Of a stretch of DNA of 64,000 nt, positions 40,210 to 50,244 are shown piece by piece; positions within the stretch are counted from its first letter, which is position 1; every line of letters begins with the position of its first letter. A model generated the notes under the pieces. It ran no database searches. It had not been told where the DNA came from and was given only the letters and a program-made list of their open reading frames with translations. The DNA is taken from assembly GCA_963762525.1 (NCBI GenBank), contig CAVXKT010000002.1, positions 558,001 to 622,000 of the forward strand. The letters are read 5' to 3'. The position numbers and the translations under genes are program-made. Source of the stretch: DATFDN01 sp963762525. Lineage in GTDB: Bacteria > Pseudomonadota > Alphaproteobacteria > Acetobacterales > Acetobacteraceae.

Positions 40210-41145
40210 ATGCCCTTCACCAACAGCGTGGCCGCGTCGTACGGGCTGCTGGCGATGCACGCGATGGACATGTACCGCACCAGTCAGGCGTCGCTCACGC
40301 CCGCCCCGACGCCCGGCTTGCAGGCGGCGGGCTGGACCATCGTCGCCTACATCAACGGCCATGACGCATTGTTCGCCGCCGGACCGCTGCAAATCCAGGA
40401 CCGGATCGTTTATTACGGCTACCTCGCGCGCGACGCCGATGGCGCGTTCGTGGCGGTGATCCGGGGCACCGACGGGCTGGTGGAATGGATCGAGGACGGC
40501 CGGTTCCCGCCAATCCCGTACAAGCCGATGGTCGCGCTGCCGAGCGCGCAAGGACCGGTCGCGGTCGAGCAGGGTTTCTGGAACATCTATCTGGGGATGA
40601 CGCTGATCACCCCGGCCGGCGCATCGCTCGGCGCTCTCGCGCCGGCCATTATCGGCGCCATCGGGACGAGCACGTTGACGGTGATCGGCCACAGTCTCGG
40701 GGCGGCGTTGTCAACCTATTTGGCGCTCGATCTGGCGCGCGGCTTGCCGGCGGGGCGTCTGACCGCCTGCCTCTTCGCCTCGCCGCATACCGGCGATCAG
40801 GCCTTCGTGGATCTGTTTGACCGAACGGTCGTCGATTACCGGCTGTTCAATTACCTCCTGGACGTGGTTCCGCGCGTGCCGTTGGGGCTCGGGGACCAGC
40901 CGCTGCCACGCCGGACGGTGATCACGCCCACCACCGCCGAGGCGAACATCCGCTTTGACATCGGGTGCAACCATCACGTGGTCTGCTATACCGCCATGCT
41001 GGATTACGAAGGGACCGAGAACGCCATCACCCCGGTCCCCGCCGGAGAGGAGGGGAGTGCGGCCTGCATTCTGGGACCGGAGACGGGATTGCCGAGCCTG
41101 GCGAAGGTGCTGGCCAGCGGCTTGGGGCATATCGTGCCGGTTTGA
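40210..41145 (+). CDS. lipase (class 3-like) alpha/beta hydrolase
   Basis: A 311-residue protein of the lipase class 3 type. FVAVIRGTDGLVEWIEDG is the oxyanion-side strand, and the nucleophile Ser is in TVIGHSLGAALSTYLALDLA (GHSLG). The Asp is likely in YLLDVVPRVP and the His in GCNHHVVCYTAML. No signal peptide is seen, so location is uncertain. It stands alone between the binding-protein gene and an enoyl-CoA hydratase. Confidence 0.85.
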   Translation: MPFTNSVAASYGLLAMHAMDMYRTSQASLTPAPTPGLQAAGWTIVAYINGHDALFAAGPLQIQDRIVYYGYLARDADGAFVAVIRGTDGLVEWIEDGRFPPIPYKPMVALPSAQGPVAVEQGFWNIYLGMTLITPAGASLGALAPAIIGAIGTSTLTVIGHSLGAALSTYLALDLARGLPAGRLTACLFASPHTGDQAFVDLFDRTVVDYRLFNYLLDVVPRVPLGLGDQPLPRRTVITPTTAEANIRFDIGCNHHVVCYTAMLDYEGTENAITPVPAGEEGSAACILGPETGLPSLAKVLASGLGHIVPV

Positions 41146-41200
41146 TGCGCATGGCCGCATGCTCTGACCGGGACGGTGTCATCGGCAGGAGAACCGAAGC

Positions 41201-41935
41201 ATGAGCGTGGTCGAGGTGGTTGCGCATGGCGCGGTCTCCGTCATCCGCATCAATCGCCCGGAGCGATTGAACGCCATCTCCAAGGCGGTGGCGGAGGATT
41301 TGCAGATTGCCTTTCTGGCGTTCGACGCCTCCGAACATCGAGTCGCGGTGCTGAGCGCCGCCGGCACGCGCGCCTTCACCGCCGGCGCCGACGTTTCCGA
41401 TTTGCCGGAGCTGTGGCGCTGCATCCCCGGCGTCGGCTTCGTCACCGACAAACCGATCATCTGCGCGACCTCTGGCTGGTGCGTCGGCGGCGGTCTGGTG
41501 CTGGCGATGATGGCCGATCTGCTTGTCGCCGCCGAGAGCACGCAGTTCTATTACCCGGAGGCGAAGCTCGGAACAACCGGCGGCATCATCAGCGGCCTGG
41601 TCGCGCGCATGCCGTATCATCTGGCGATGGAGATGATGCTGCTGGGGACGAAGATTTCCGCCCGCCGCGCCTACGAGGTGGGGTTCGTCAACCGCGTCGT
41701 CGCCGATGATCGGCACGAAGCCGAAGCGATCGCCATGGCCGAGCAGATGCTGGATCATGCGCCGCTGGTGATGGGTGCGCTCAAGCGGCTGACGGCGCAG
41801 ATCATGCCGGTCGGCCCGGTCGAGCGCATGGTCGCAACGAGCCGGGAAATCGGGCGCGTGCGCAGCAGCGACGACATGAAGGAGGGGATCGCCGCCTACA
41901 AGGAGAAGCGACGGCCCTCATTCCGCGGGCAGTAG
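41201..41935 (+). CDS. enoyl-CoA hydratase/isomerase family protein
   Basis: A 244-residue crotonase-fold enzyme. RINRPERLNAIS starts the fold. The oxyanion-hole segments are RAFTAGADVSDLPE and SGWCVGGGLVLAMMADLLVA. PEAKLGTTGG, where many members have a catalytic Glu in the EVKLG region, is followed by GFVNRVV. It likely acts in the same CoA-ester catabolism as the dehydrogenases upstream. Ribosome site AGGAGAA. Confidence 0.88.
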   Translation: MSVVEVVAHGAVSVIRINRPERLNAISKAVAEDLQIAFLAFDASEHRVAVLSAAGTRAFTAGADVSDLPELWRCIPGVGFVTDKPIICATSGWCVGGGLVLAMMADLLVAAESTQFYYPEAKLGTTGGIISGLVARMPYHLAMEMMLLGTKISARRAYEVGFVNRVVADDRHEAEAIAMAEQMLDHAPLVMGALKRLTAQIMPVGPVERMVATSREIGRVRSSDDMKEGIAAYKEKRRPSFRGQ

Positions 41936-42054
41936 AGTATGGCTCAATCCCGATCCGGCTGCGTCGCATGGATCGTCGCATCAAATGGGTTTTGAGAGAC
42001 GGCGGAACTGCGAGCTGTGCGCCTCCTTCTCACGCCTTCAATGACGATGCCCCC

Positions 42055-42783
42055 CTAGAGATCGAAATTGGTGGGCAGCATGACCACGTCGCGAATCGTC
42101 GTGCGCCGTGGCCGCGTCAGCATGAAGATCACCACGTTCCCCACTTCGCTGGCCTCCAGCAGACTTCCCAACTCCCTGGCTTCCTTCAGCTTCTCCGGCG
42201 GCCAGTCCGCGAGCAGTGCGCTGATGACCGGGCCCGGTGAGATTGAGCCCACGCGAATGCCGTACTTGAACACTTGGCGTCGCACCGTCTGGACGAAGCA
42301 GTTGATCGCCCACTTGGACGACGCATAGACCGGCTCCCACGGCGTTGGAAAATGAGCCGCTAAGGAACTCGTGACGATGATGTCGCCCGTCCGTCGCTCG
42401 ATCATGTGAGGCAGCGCGTCGTGCACATTCTTCATCACGACGTTAATGTTCAAGTTCAGCATCCGGTCGATGGCTCCGGTATCGGCATCGACCAGGTCGC
42501 CGCCGATATAGCTACCCGCATTTGCATGCAAGATGTCGAGGTGGCCCGCCTGCTCCAGGACTCTCGGCAGCAGCGTCGCGCAGTCCTTCGGGTCGAGCAG
42601 GTCGATGACCAGCGGGATCACTGCGTCGCCGTGCTGGTTGCGGAGCGCCTTCAGCGCCGCCTCGTCGCGGTCGACCATCACCACCCGCGAGCCCGCAGCC
42701 AACATCGCCTCGGCGCTAGCCAATCCGATGCCCGACGCGGCCCCGGTCACGACGGCCACCTTGCCGTCCAATTCTCTTGGCAT
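42055..42783 (-). CDS. short-chain dehydrogenase/reductase
   Basis: A 242-residue classical SDR. The cofactor motif is VTGAASGIGLASA, followed by HANAGSYIGG. The catalytic Ser is in IVTSSLAAH and Tyr/Lys in YASSKWA. VMVDRDEA with an Asp after beta-2 suggests NAD preference. The ATG at 42783 is chosen because the upstream open frame is unlike the family. It is divergent from the molybdenum hydroxylase gene with an 88-base gap, which may mean common control. Confidence 0.9.
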   Translation of the reverse strand: MPRELDGKVAVVTGAASGIGLASAEAMLAAGSRVVMVDRDEAALKALRNQHGDAVIPLVIDLLDPKDCATLLPRVLEQAGHLDILHANAGSYIGGDLVDADTGAIDRMLNLNINVVMKNVHDALPHMIERRTGDIIVTSSLAAHFPTPWEPVYASSKWAINCFVQTVRRQVFKYGIRVGSISPGPVISALLADWPPEKLKEARELGSLLEASEVGNVVIFMLTRPRRTTIRDVVMLPTNFDL

Positions 42784-42871
42784 CGTCTCCCTCCCCGCCC
42801 CGCTTGCCCCAATCGCCCGCCCGTACCATCTTCCGCCGTGATTAAATACATCGAGGGGAACCAGGCGAGCG

Positions 42872-45235
42872 ATGAACGCACCATTCGAAACCGCCATGCT
42901 CGCGGAAACCAAATATGCCGTCGGCCAGCCGGTTCCACGGAAGGAAGATCCGACCCTGTTGCGTGGTCAGGGCCGCTACACCGACGATCTGAATTTGCCC
43001 GGTCAAGCCTACGCGGTGATGGTGCGCAGCAGCCATGCGCATGGTCGCATTCGCGGCATCGATACCGAAGCGGCGAAGGCGATGCCGGGCGTGCTCGGCG
43101 TCTATACCGGCGCCGATCTGTTGGCGGCTGGACTTGGTCCGATGCCCGCGGGGATGAGCTTCAAGAACCGTAACGGATCGGACATGCCGAAGCCGGTGCA
43201 GCCGCCGCTCACCACCGACAAGGTGCGCTTCGTCGGCGACCCGTTCGCGGTGGTGGTGGCGGAGACGGCGAAAGCCGCGCGCGACGGCGTTGAGGCGGTG
43301 ATCGCCGACATCGAGCCGCTGCCCGCAGTGACGACCGCCGCCGACGCCGTCGCGCCCGGCGCGCCGCTGGTGCATGAAGGGACGCCGGGCAACGTCATCC
43401 TCGATTTCCACCACGGCGACGCCGACACGGTTGCCGCCGCCTTCGCGCGGGCCGCCCATGTCGTCGATATGCGCATCCGCAACAGCCGTATCGTGGTCTG
43501 CCCGATGGAGCCGCGCTCGGCCATCGGCGAATACGACGCCGCCAGCGCGCGCTGGACGCTGCACCTGGGATGTCAGGGCACGTTCCCGATGCGCAACGCG
43601 CTCGCCGGCCCGCTGAAGGCGCCGGTGGAGAAGGTCCGCGTGCTCACCGGCAATGTCGGCGGCAGCTTCGGCATGAAGGCGTCGGTCTATCCCGAATACA
43701 TCGCCGTGCTGCACGCCGCGCGTATGTTGGGGCGGCCGGTGAAGTGGCGCGACGATCGTTCCGAAAGCTTTCTGTCCGACAGCCATGGACGGGATCACGA
43801 TTTCCGTCAGGAGCTGGCGCTCGATGCCGACGGCCGCATCCTGGCTCTGCGCGTCACCGGATATGGCAATATCGGCTGTTATCTATCGAACGGAACCGTG
43901 CTGCAGCCAACCGGCAACGTGGTGAAAAATACGATCGGCGTGTATGCGACGCCGCTGCAGGAGGTGACGTCGAAGGCGGTGTTCACCAACACCAGCCCGG
44001 TCGGGCCGTATCGCGGCGCCGGTCGGCCCGAAGGCAACTACTACATCGAGCGCCTGCTCGATACCGCCGCGCGCGAGATGGGAATCGACCGTGCCGAGAT
44101 CAGGCGGCGCAATCACATCCGGAACGACGCCTATCCGTACACCACGCCGGCCGGCACCGTATATGACAGCGGCGATTTCACGGCGCTGCTCGATCAGGCG
44201 GTACAGGCGGCGGATTGGGCCGGCTTCCCCGCGCGACGCCAAGAAGCGAAACAGCGCGGTCGGCTGCGCGGCATCGGCATCGGGCAATATCTGGAGGTGA
44301 CCGGCCCACCGGCGGCCGAGATGGGCGGCGTTCGCTTCGAGCCGGACGGTGCGGTGACGATCATCACCGGCACGCTCGATTACGGCCAAGGCCACGCAAC
44401 TCCCTTCGCCCAGGTGCTGGCGAGCCGGCTCGGCGTCCCGTTCGAGCGCATTCGCCTGCTGCAAGGCGATTCGGACGAGCTGCTGGCCGGCGGCGGCACC
44501 GGGGGCTCGAAGTCGCTGATGGCGAGCGGGACCGCCATCTGGGAGGCCGCCGACAAGGTGATCGAGCAGGGCCGCAAGCTCGCCGCGCATGTGCTGGAGG
44601 CCGCCGAGCCCGACATCGAATTCGAAATAGGCACCGGCGGCGGTCGCTTCCGCATCGCCGGAACCGATCGCAGCATCGGCATCATGGACCTGGAGGAGCG
44701 GCTGCGGGATGCCGACCTGCCGGCCGATTTGCCGCGCACGCTGTCGGTGAGCCACGTCGCGAAAAGCCCGCCCTTCTCCTACCCGAACGGCTGTCACATC
44801 GCCGAGGTGGAGGTCGATCCGGAAACCGGCGTCGCCGACGTGGTGCGCTACACGATGGTCAACGACTTCGGAACCATCGTCAATCCGATGCTGGTGGAGG
44901 GCCAGGCGCATGGCGGCGTGGTGCAGGGCATCGGCCAGGCGCTTTACGAGCACGTCGTCTATGACGATACGGGCCAGCCGCTCAGCGGCTCGTTCATGGA
45001 CTATGCTCTGCCGCGTGCGGTTGAGATTCCGCGCATGAGCTTCGCCAGCCATCCGGTACCGTGCAAGACCAACGTACTCGGCGCCAAGGGTTGCGGCGAG
45101 GCCGGATGCGCGGGCGCGCTGCCGTCGGTGATGAACGCGCTCATCGATGCGCTGGCGGAGAGGGGGATCACGCACATCGACATGCCGGCGACGCCGCTCA
45201 AGATCTGGCAGGCGCTTGGCGCGGCTTCGGGCTGA
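42872..45235 (+). CDS. molybdenum hydroxylase large subunit (xanthine dehydrogenase/CoxL family)
   Basis: A 787-residue molybdopterin-binding subunit. It begins VGQPVPRKEDPTLLRGQGRY, has GNVGGSFGMKASVYPEY and TLDYGQGHATPFAQVLASRL for cofactor contact, and GAKGCGEAGCAG with the expected catalytic Glu. The active-site loop reads PYRGAGRPEG, not the AYxCSFR of true CO dehydrogenase, so it oxidises another substrate such as an aldehyde or heterocycle. The Fe-S and FAD subunits are not adjacent, which is unusual. Confidence 0.9.
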   Translation: MNAPFETAMLAETKYAVGQPVPRKEDPTLLRGQGRYTDDLNLPGQAYAVMVRSSHAHGRIRGIDTEAAKAMPGVLGVYTGADLLAAGLGPMPAGMSFKNRNGSDMPKPVQPPLTTDKVRFVGDPFAVVVAETAKAARDGVEAVIADIEPLPAVTTAADAVAPGAPLVHEGTPGNVILDFHHGDADTVAAAFARAAHVVDMRIRNSRIVVCPMEPRSAIGEYDAASARWTLHLGCQGTFPMRNALAGPLKAPVEKVRVLTGNVGGSFGMKASVYPEYIAVLHAARMLGRPVKWRDDRSESFLSDSHGRDHDFRQELALDADGRILALRVTGYGNIGCYLSNGTVLQPTGNVVKNTIGVYATPLQEVTSKAVFTNTSPVGPYRGAGRPEGNYYIERLLDTAAREMGIDRAEIRRRNHIRNDAYPYTTPAGTVYDSGDFTALLDQAVQAADWAGFPARRQEAKQRGRLRGIGIGQYLEVTGPPAAEMGGVRFEPDGAVTIITGTLDYGQGHATPFAQVLASRLGVPFERIRLLQGDSDELLAGGGTGGSKSLMASGTAIWEAADKVIEQGRKLAAHVLEAAEPDIEFEIGTGGGRFRIAGTDRSIGIMDLEERLRDADLPADLPRTLSVSHVAKSPPFSYPNGCHIAEVEVDPETGVADVVRYTMVNDFGTIVNPMLVEGQAHGGVVQGIGQALYEHVVYDDTGQPLSGSFMDYALPRAVEIPRMSFASHPVPCKTNVLGAKGCGEAGCAGALPSVMNALIDALAERGITHIDMPATPLKIWQALGAASG

Positions 45236-46595
45236 TCGCCGCGCACGACCCGAGCGCCGCCAGCACCACCGCGCCCCGTATCGCGAGATCGGACGCCCTC
45301 ATGTCGCTCCCGTTGAGGAGCAACGCTCCGGCAACGGTCGCGAGGGAGGCAGCGAGCAAACCGGGCAAGCCGGCCCGCAAGGGGCGCAGCGGCCGCGATC
45401 CCAGAACCCGCGCCGTGGTTGCCAGCATGTAGGGCGCGATCAGGAACTGCGCCGCGAGCCAGATCAGCACCGCGGCAAGGGGAGTTTGCGGTTTGAGGAG
45501 CAGCACGGCGGCCGTCATCGCCGCGCTGCTGGCGAGGTTGGCGCGCAGCGCATAATACGGCGCCCCGCGCGCGACCACGGCGACGCCGGACGGGAACTGC
45601 AGAAACAACCAGGCGGTCAGCGCGATCAGCGGCAACGCCGCCAGCGCCGAGGGCGCCCAGATCGGGCCAAGCAGCAGGCGGGTCAGCGGCGTCAGGGTGA
45701 GCATCAGCAGCGCGCAAAGCGGGAACAGCGTGCGCCCGATCAGGCCCGACATGCGGTCGATGGCGGCGAGCAGCGCCGCCGGATCACCCTGCCGTTCCGC
45801 CAACGGCGGCAGCATCAGCCGCCACATCGCCGTCGACGCCAGCTCGCGCAACGTGTCCACCAGCCGGAAGGCCATATGCACCTGGCCCAGAACGGCCGGG
45901 CCGGCGACGGCGCCGATCAGCAGCGCGAACACGCGGTAGCGGCCTTGCAGGACCAGGGTGCTCGCGGTGAGCGGGCCGCCGATCCGTAGCAGCTCGCGGA
46001 TCGCCGACCACCGCCACGACAGCGACGGCCGCCAGCGGGCACCGGCCAGCAGAACCAACGCGCCGAGGACGCAGGTGGTGGCCTGCTGGCCGACCACCGC
46101 CCGGGCGCCGGCGCCGTGCAGCGCGGCGCCGACCCCGACCAGCGTGCCGGCCCCCTGCCCGATCAGCGCCCGCAGCGCCAGCAGCCGGTAGTTGCGCGCC
46201 CGCGTCAGGCGGCCCTGCACGACCCCGGCGGCGCCGACCAACGGCAGCGGCAGCGCCAGCAGCAGCGCCATCCCGACGAGCCGCGGGTCATCCAGCGCGG
46301 CGGCGAGTGGCCAGCCGGCGGCGGCCTGCACCAGCGCGGCGCCGCACCCGACCAGGGTGGAGGCCCAGAACGCGCTCGATGTGTCGGCCTCGGTCAGAGC
46401 GACGCGCTGCACCATGGCGTCGGCGAACAGCGCGTTGACGCCGACCCACAGCATCACGTTCACTGCAACGGCACCGGCGCCGATACCCATCTCGGCCGGC
46501 CCGACCAGGCGGGCGATCAGGAAGGCGGAGGCGAACGAAAAGGCGCCCGAAGCCGCCGCCTCGACACCGGACCACAGGAGGTCGCGCGCCCTCAT
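45198..46595 (-). CDS. polysaccharide flippase (oligosaccharide translocase, MOP superfamily)
   Basis: A 465-residue membrane protein with about 12-14 hydrophobic segments. It begins WSGVEAAASGAFSFASAFLIARLVGPAEMG, the start typical of Wzx/RfbX-like flippases. It moves lipid-linked repeat units across the inner membrane. The ATG at 46595 overlaps the stop of the upstream gene by four bases. Its 3' end overlaps the end of the molybdenum hydroxylase gene by 38 bases on the opposite strand. Confidence 0.85.
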   Translation of the reverse strand: MRARDLLWSGVEAAASGAFSFASAFLIARLVGPAEMGIGAGAVAVNVMLWVGVNALFADAMVQRVALTEADTSSAFWASTLVGCGAALVQAAAGWPLAAALDDPRLVGMALLLALPLPLVGAAGVVQGRLTRARNYRLLALRALIGQGAGTLVGVGAALHGAGARAVVGQQATTCVLGALVLLAGARWRPSLSWRWSAIRELLRIGGPLTASTLVLQGRYRVFALLIGAVAGPAVLGQVHMAFRLVDTLRELASTAMWRLMLPPLAERQGDPAALLAAIDRMSGLIGRTLFPLCALLMLTLTPLTRLLLGPIWAPSALAALPLIALTAWLFLQFPSGVAVVARGAPYYALRANLASSAAMTAAVLLLKPQTPLAAVLIWLAAQFLIAPYMLATTARVLGSRPLRPLRAGLPGLLAASLATVAGALLLNGSDMRASDLAIRGAVVLAALGSCAAISPKPRQAPARS

Positions 46596-47942
46596 CGCGG
46601 GCGGCGGTCGGACATGGCCAGCATCGCTGTCAACACCGGCAGAAACATGACCCGGCTCTGATAGCGGTCGTGCGGGCCGGAGAGCGCGCCGGTGACGGTG
46701 GCGTTGACCAGCAGGCCGGCGAGCATGGCGATGATGAGGCCGGCGCGAAGGTCTCGCCGTCGCAGCAGCCCCGGCAGCAGCGCCAGCGAGACCCCGAGCC
46801 CGGCCAGAGCGGCGGCGCGGTGCAGCCCGCCCATCCAGGCCGGCAGCAGCCACCGGCCGGTGGTCTGCCGAGCCCGTTCGTAGGCGGCTTGCTCGAAACG
46901 CGGGAAGTCGCGGTCAATCCAGGGGGTGACGGTTGCGGGCCAGGGCTGCAAGCCGTCGCCGCTGGAAAATGACAGCGAGCTGGCGTCCGGCGTTGCGCAT
47001 CGCCCGCGCCAGTTCCGTCGCCGGCCGGGCGCGCAGCGCGGCGCGCACGATATCGCCGGCCTCGGCGCGCAGCCGCTTCGGCCCGCCCGCGAGTTGCAGC
47101 GGGCTGTCCTCACGCCAGAGGAAGTCGTCGGCGGTTTCGGGCAGCCGGTCACGCCAGTTGCACAGGACCCAACCCGATTGCGGGCATTCGCGGGCCAGCG
47201 CATCGCGCCCCGGCCCGTCCTCGATGACCCGGGCGAGCAGGAAGATGTCGCCATAGGGCGCGATCGCCGGAATCCCCCGCCCGACCAGGTTGACCGCGAA
47301 CAGCGCCAGCACGGCGGCCGCCGGCGCGGCGATGGCCCCGAGCCCGGCCATCCCGAGCGGGGCACGAGCGCCGAGCCGACGACGGAAGGGAAGCAGAACC
47401 GCGAGCAGGCCGAGCGCGATCGGCAAGTTCGCCAGATGCGCCGTGATGGCAAAGACGGACAAGGCGGCGAGGCCGACCGTCTCCGCTATTCGCAGCCGCT
47501 CCGCTGCGAGCACGAGCAGGGCAAGGGCGAGGATCAGAAGACCGGTGAACAAATCCGGCATCAGCTCCGAGGTGAGCCAGGGCAGCGGGGTGGCGAGGGT
47601 AAGCAGGAGGCACTCGGCCGGCGCGCCAACCGCGCCGGCCTCTCCCGCCGGGAGGCTGCGCCGGGTGAGGGCGAGTATCCAAACCGCGAGCAGCGCCTGC
47701 CCCGCGACCGCCGGCCAGGTGGTGAGGCCGAGATGCAGGCCGAGCAGGAAGAAGCTGTAGAAGACCGGCCGATCCCAGCCGAGATAGTGGTTCAGCGCCT
47801 GCGACAGGTACGTGCCGGTATCGGAGAACACCAGCGGATAGCCGTTCCACAAGGCCGGCCAAAGCAGCAGAGCGGCGGGGAGCAACCAGCGCCGAGGCCA
47901 TCGCCTCAGTCCCGATAGTAGTGGCGGTAGCGCGGATGGCAC
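46592..47942 (-). CDS. polytopic membrane protein of the polysaccharide locus, one frameshift
   Basis: About 450 residues with roughly ten hydrophobic segments. The N-terminus has YPLVFSDTGTYLSQALNHYL and DRPVFYSFFLLGLHLG, reminiscent of GT-C-like membrane glycosyltransferases or polymerases, but no family is certain. The frame changes near 46975: QLAVIF continues as SSGDGLQPWPATVTPWIDRD in the next frame, and the C-terminus then runs to GPHDRYQSRVMFLPVL and the stop at 46592. The start is GTG 47942, overlapping the kinase gene by 37 bases. Its place between kinase and flippase suggests a polymerase or assembly role. Confidence 0.6.
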
Positions 47943-50113
47943 GCCTCGGCGTCGGGTGCGCCGGACCGGCGATGGGCACGCGCGTCCACGCGGGAGAGGG
48001 CGACGCCGGCGAGCGTCGCCCCGGCGGCCTCCAGCAGCTCCACGGCGTTCAGCACCACCGCCCGCGGCGTCGCCCGCCAGCGCACGCAGAGCAGGGTGAC
48101 GTCGGCGATCTGCGCGATGATGCGGGTATCGGTCATCGCGTGCGCCGGCGGCGCGTCCATCAGCACAAGCTCATAGTCCTGGCGCAGCGTTTGCAGCAGC
48201 CGCCCCATGCTTTCGGACATGAACAGGCCGAGCGTCTCCGGCCCGCCCCGCCCGGCCGGGATGAACGCCAGATCGGTCAGGTGATCCTTGCGGATCACCT
48301 CCTCCAATCGGGCGTTGCCGCGCAGCACGTCGGCCAATCCCGGCTCCGCCTCGCCGCCGATCAGGCGGGCGAAGGAGGGATGGCGGAGGTCGCAGTCGAT
48401 CGCCACCACCCGCTCCCCGCTCAGCGCCGCCGAGCGGCCGAGCGCCAGCGTGACCGTGGTCTTGCCCTCCGACGGCCGGGCGGCGGCGATGGCGATGGTG
48501 CGCGGCCGTTCCCGCCCCCACAGCCCCGCGCGCAGACCCCTGATCTGCTCGGCGAACGGGGTCGTCGGCTTGTGCGCAAGGTATTCGGTGATCGGCATCC
48601 AGCGCAGCGCCCGCTTGGCCACATGCGGGATCAGCGCGAGGCATGGCAGGCCGAGATGGACGCGCACCTCCTCGCCGCTCTTCAACGAGGTGTCGGCCAG
48701 CTCGAACAGATAGGCGACCAGCAGCCCCAGCACGACGCCGGACACTGCGGCGGCGGCAAGCGTCGGCGCGGTGCGCGGAAAACTCGGCCAGGCGGGCGGC
48801 AGCGCCAGCGACAGCACGCGCGCGTCGGCGCTCTCGACCGCCGCTTGCTGGCGGGTTTCCTGGAGCCGGTCGAGCACCGATTGCAGCAGCGTGCGCGAGG
48901 CGTCCAGGTCGCGCTCGATCTCGCGCAGCGGAATCTGCGCCTCGGCCTGGTTTTCCGACTGCGTGCGCGCCTGCGCCAAGTCCTGTTCGAGCGCGGCGAC
49001 GCGGGCCCGCGCCGCTCCCAATTCGGCCTCGGTGGCGCCGACGACGCGCGCGCGCGCGGCCTCGACGGCGTGCTGCGCCTGCTCGATCCCGCGCTGGGCG
49101 GCGCGTACGTCGGGATGGTTCGGGCCGAGCCGGACCAGCAGCGAATGCAGCTGGGCCACCAGCCCGTCGAGCTGCTGCTGCGCCTCCACCACGCTCGGCG
49201 CCACCGCCGCCTGCGCCGCCGCGCCGGCGCCGGCGCGGGCGGCATCCAGCCGCCCCTCGGCCTGCGCGAGATCGCTCCGGGCGCGGGCCAAACTCTCCTG
49301 CCTCGTGCTGATCTGCTCGGCGTCGAGCCCGGCATGCATGCCGCTCACCATGCCCTCGCGGGCGCGGTAGGCGGCGACGCGATCCTCCGCCGTGCGGACC
49401 TCGCGCTTCAGCTCGGCGGCGCGGCCCTCCAGCCAATCCTGGGCGCGCTGCACGGCGCGAAACTTGGCCGCCAACTGGTCGCGGATATAGACGTCCACCA
49501 GCCGGTTCACGACCGAGGCGGCGAGCACCGGATCAGCGGCGGTGAAGGAGATTTCCAGAACCCGCGCCCCGGTGACGGGACGGACGTCCAGCGCCTGCTG
49601 GACGGCGAGCAGCACGGCGTTGCGCGCCGGCTCCGCCGCCGGGTCGGGGGGCGCCGGGGGGCTCAGGCCGATGCCCGGCCGCAGCCACGCGATCAGCCGG
49701 GAGAGGCGGCCCGGCTGGCGGCGTGCCGGGTTGAACTCCGCCATCTCGTAGAGCCGCAACTGGTCGGCGACGCGCTCGATGCCCTGCAGGCCGCGCAGCA
49801 CCTCGGCCTGGCTCGCCATGGTGGCCTGCGTGGTCGGGTCGGCGCGTAAAATGCTTTGCAATTCGTGCGGCTTATACTCGTTGGGGTCGTAGAAGACGGT
49901 GCCGCTGGCGGTGAACAGCGGCGTGGTCCGGCGCAGCGCGACCACCGCCAGACCGGGGATCGCGACCGCGCACAGCGCGATCGGCAGCGCACGTCGGCGC
50001 AGCAGGGCCATAGCGGCCTGATTCGACATCCCGGGGGCTTCCCGGCCCGCCCGCTCGGCGGCGTCGCGCCGGGGCGGTGGGGCCGCAGCCGGTGCGGCGG
50101 ACGTATCCAGCAT
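47906..50113 (-). CDS. Wzz/BY-kinase polysaccharide co-polymerase
   Basis: A 735-residue inner-membrane protein that sets polysaccharide chain length and export. After a Pro/Arg-rich start come TM1 (about 42-62), a Wzz domain, a long coiled coil (about 210-420), and TM2 (about 455-475, VSGVVLGLLVAYLFELADTS). A cytoplasmic ATPase has Walker A (ARPSEGKTTVTLALG), A-prime (VVAIDCDLRHP) and B (ELVLMDAPP). The C-terminus CHPRYRHYYRD has three Tyr, fewer than the Tyr cluster of Wzc but able to be autophosphorylated. It is divergent from the Wza-like gene. Confidence 0.9.
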   Translation of the reverse strand: MLDTSAAPAAAPPPRRDAAERAGREAPGMSNQAAMALLRRRALPIALCAVAIPGLAVVALRRTTPLFTASGTVFYDPNEYKPHELQSILRADPTTQATMASQAEVLRGLQGIERVADQLRLYEMAEFNPARRQPGRLSRLIAWLRPGIGLSPPAPPDPAAEPARNAVLLAVQQALDVRPVTGARVLEISFTAADPVLAASVVNRLVDVYIRDQLAAKFRAVQRAQDWLEGRAAELKREVRTAEDRVAAYRAREGMVSGMHAGLDAEQISTRQESLARARSDLAQAEGRLDAARAGAGAAAQAAVAPSVVEAQQQLDGLVAQLHSLLVRLGPNHPDVRAAQRGIEQAQHAVEAARARVVGATEAELGAARARVAALEQDLAQARTQSENQAEAQIPLREIERDLDASRTLLQSVLDRLQETRQQAAVESADARVLSLALPPAWPSFPRTAPTLAAAAVSGVVLGLLVAYLFELADTSLKSGEEVRVHLGLPCLALIPHVAKRALRWMPITEYLAHKPTTPFAEQIRGLRAGLWGRERPRTIAIAAARPSEGKTTVTLALGRSAALSGERVVAIDCDLRHPSFARLIGGEAEPGLADVLRGNARLEEVIRKDHLTDLAFIPAGRGGPETLGLFMSESMGRLLQTLRQDYELVLMDAPPAHAMTDTRIIAQIADVTLLCVRWRATPRAVVLNAVELLEAAGATLAGVALSRVDARAHRRSGAPDAEACHPRYRHYYRD

Positions 50114-50244
50114 CTATCCCCCGGATGCGGCGCGGGCGTTTTGCCCCGCCGGCCTCGCCCCGCCATCATCGCGCGAGAGAGTGAACAGAATGCTAAAGCG
50201 TGCGCGTTAACCCTTCGGAAAAGGGATTGCGCGAGGATGGGCGT

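Noticed and set aside
46926..47918. Plus-strand open frame of 330 codons opposite the polysaccharide membrane gene
   Set aside because: Low-complexity Arg/Gln/Gly text antisense to hydrophobic membrane coding; no supporting signals.
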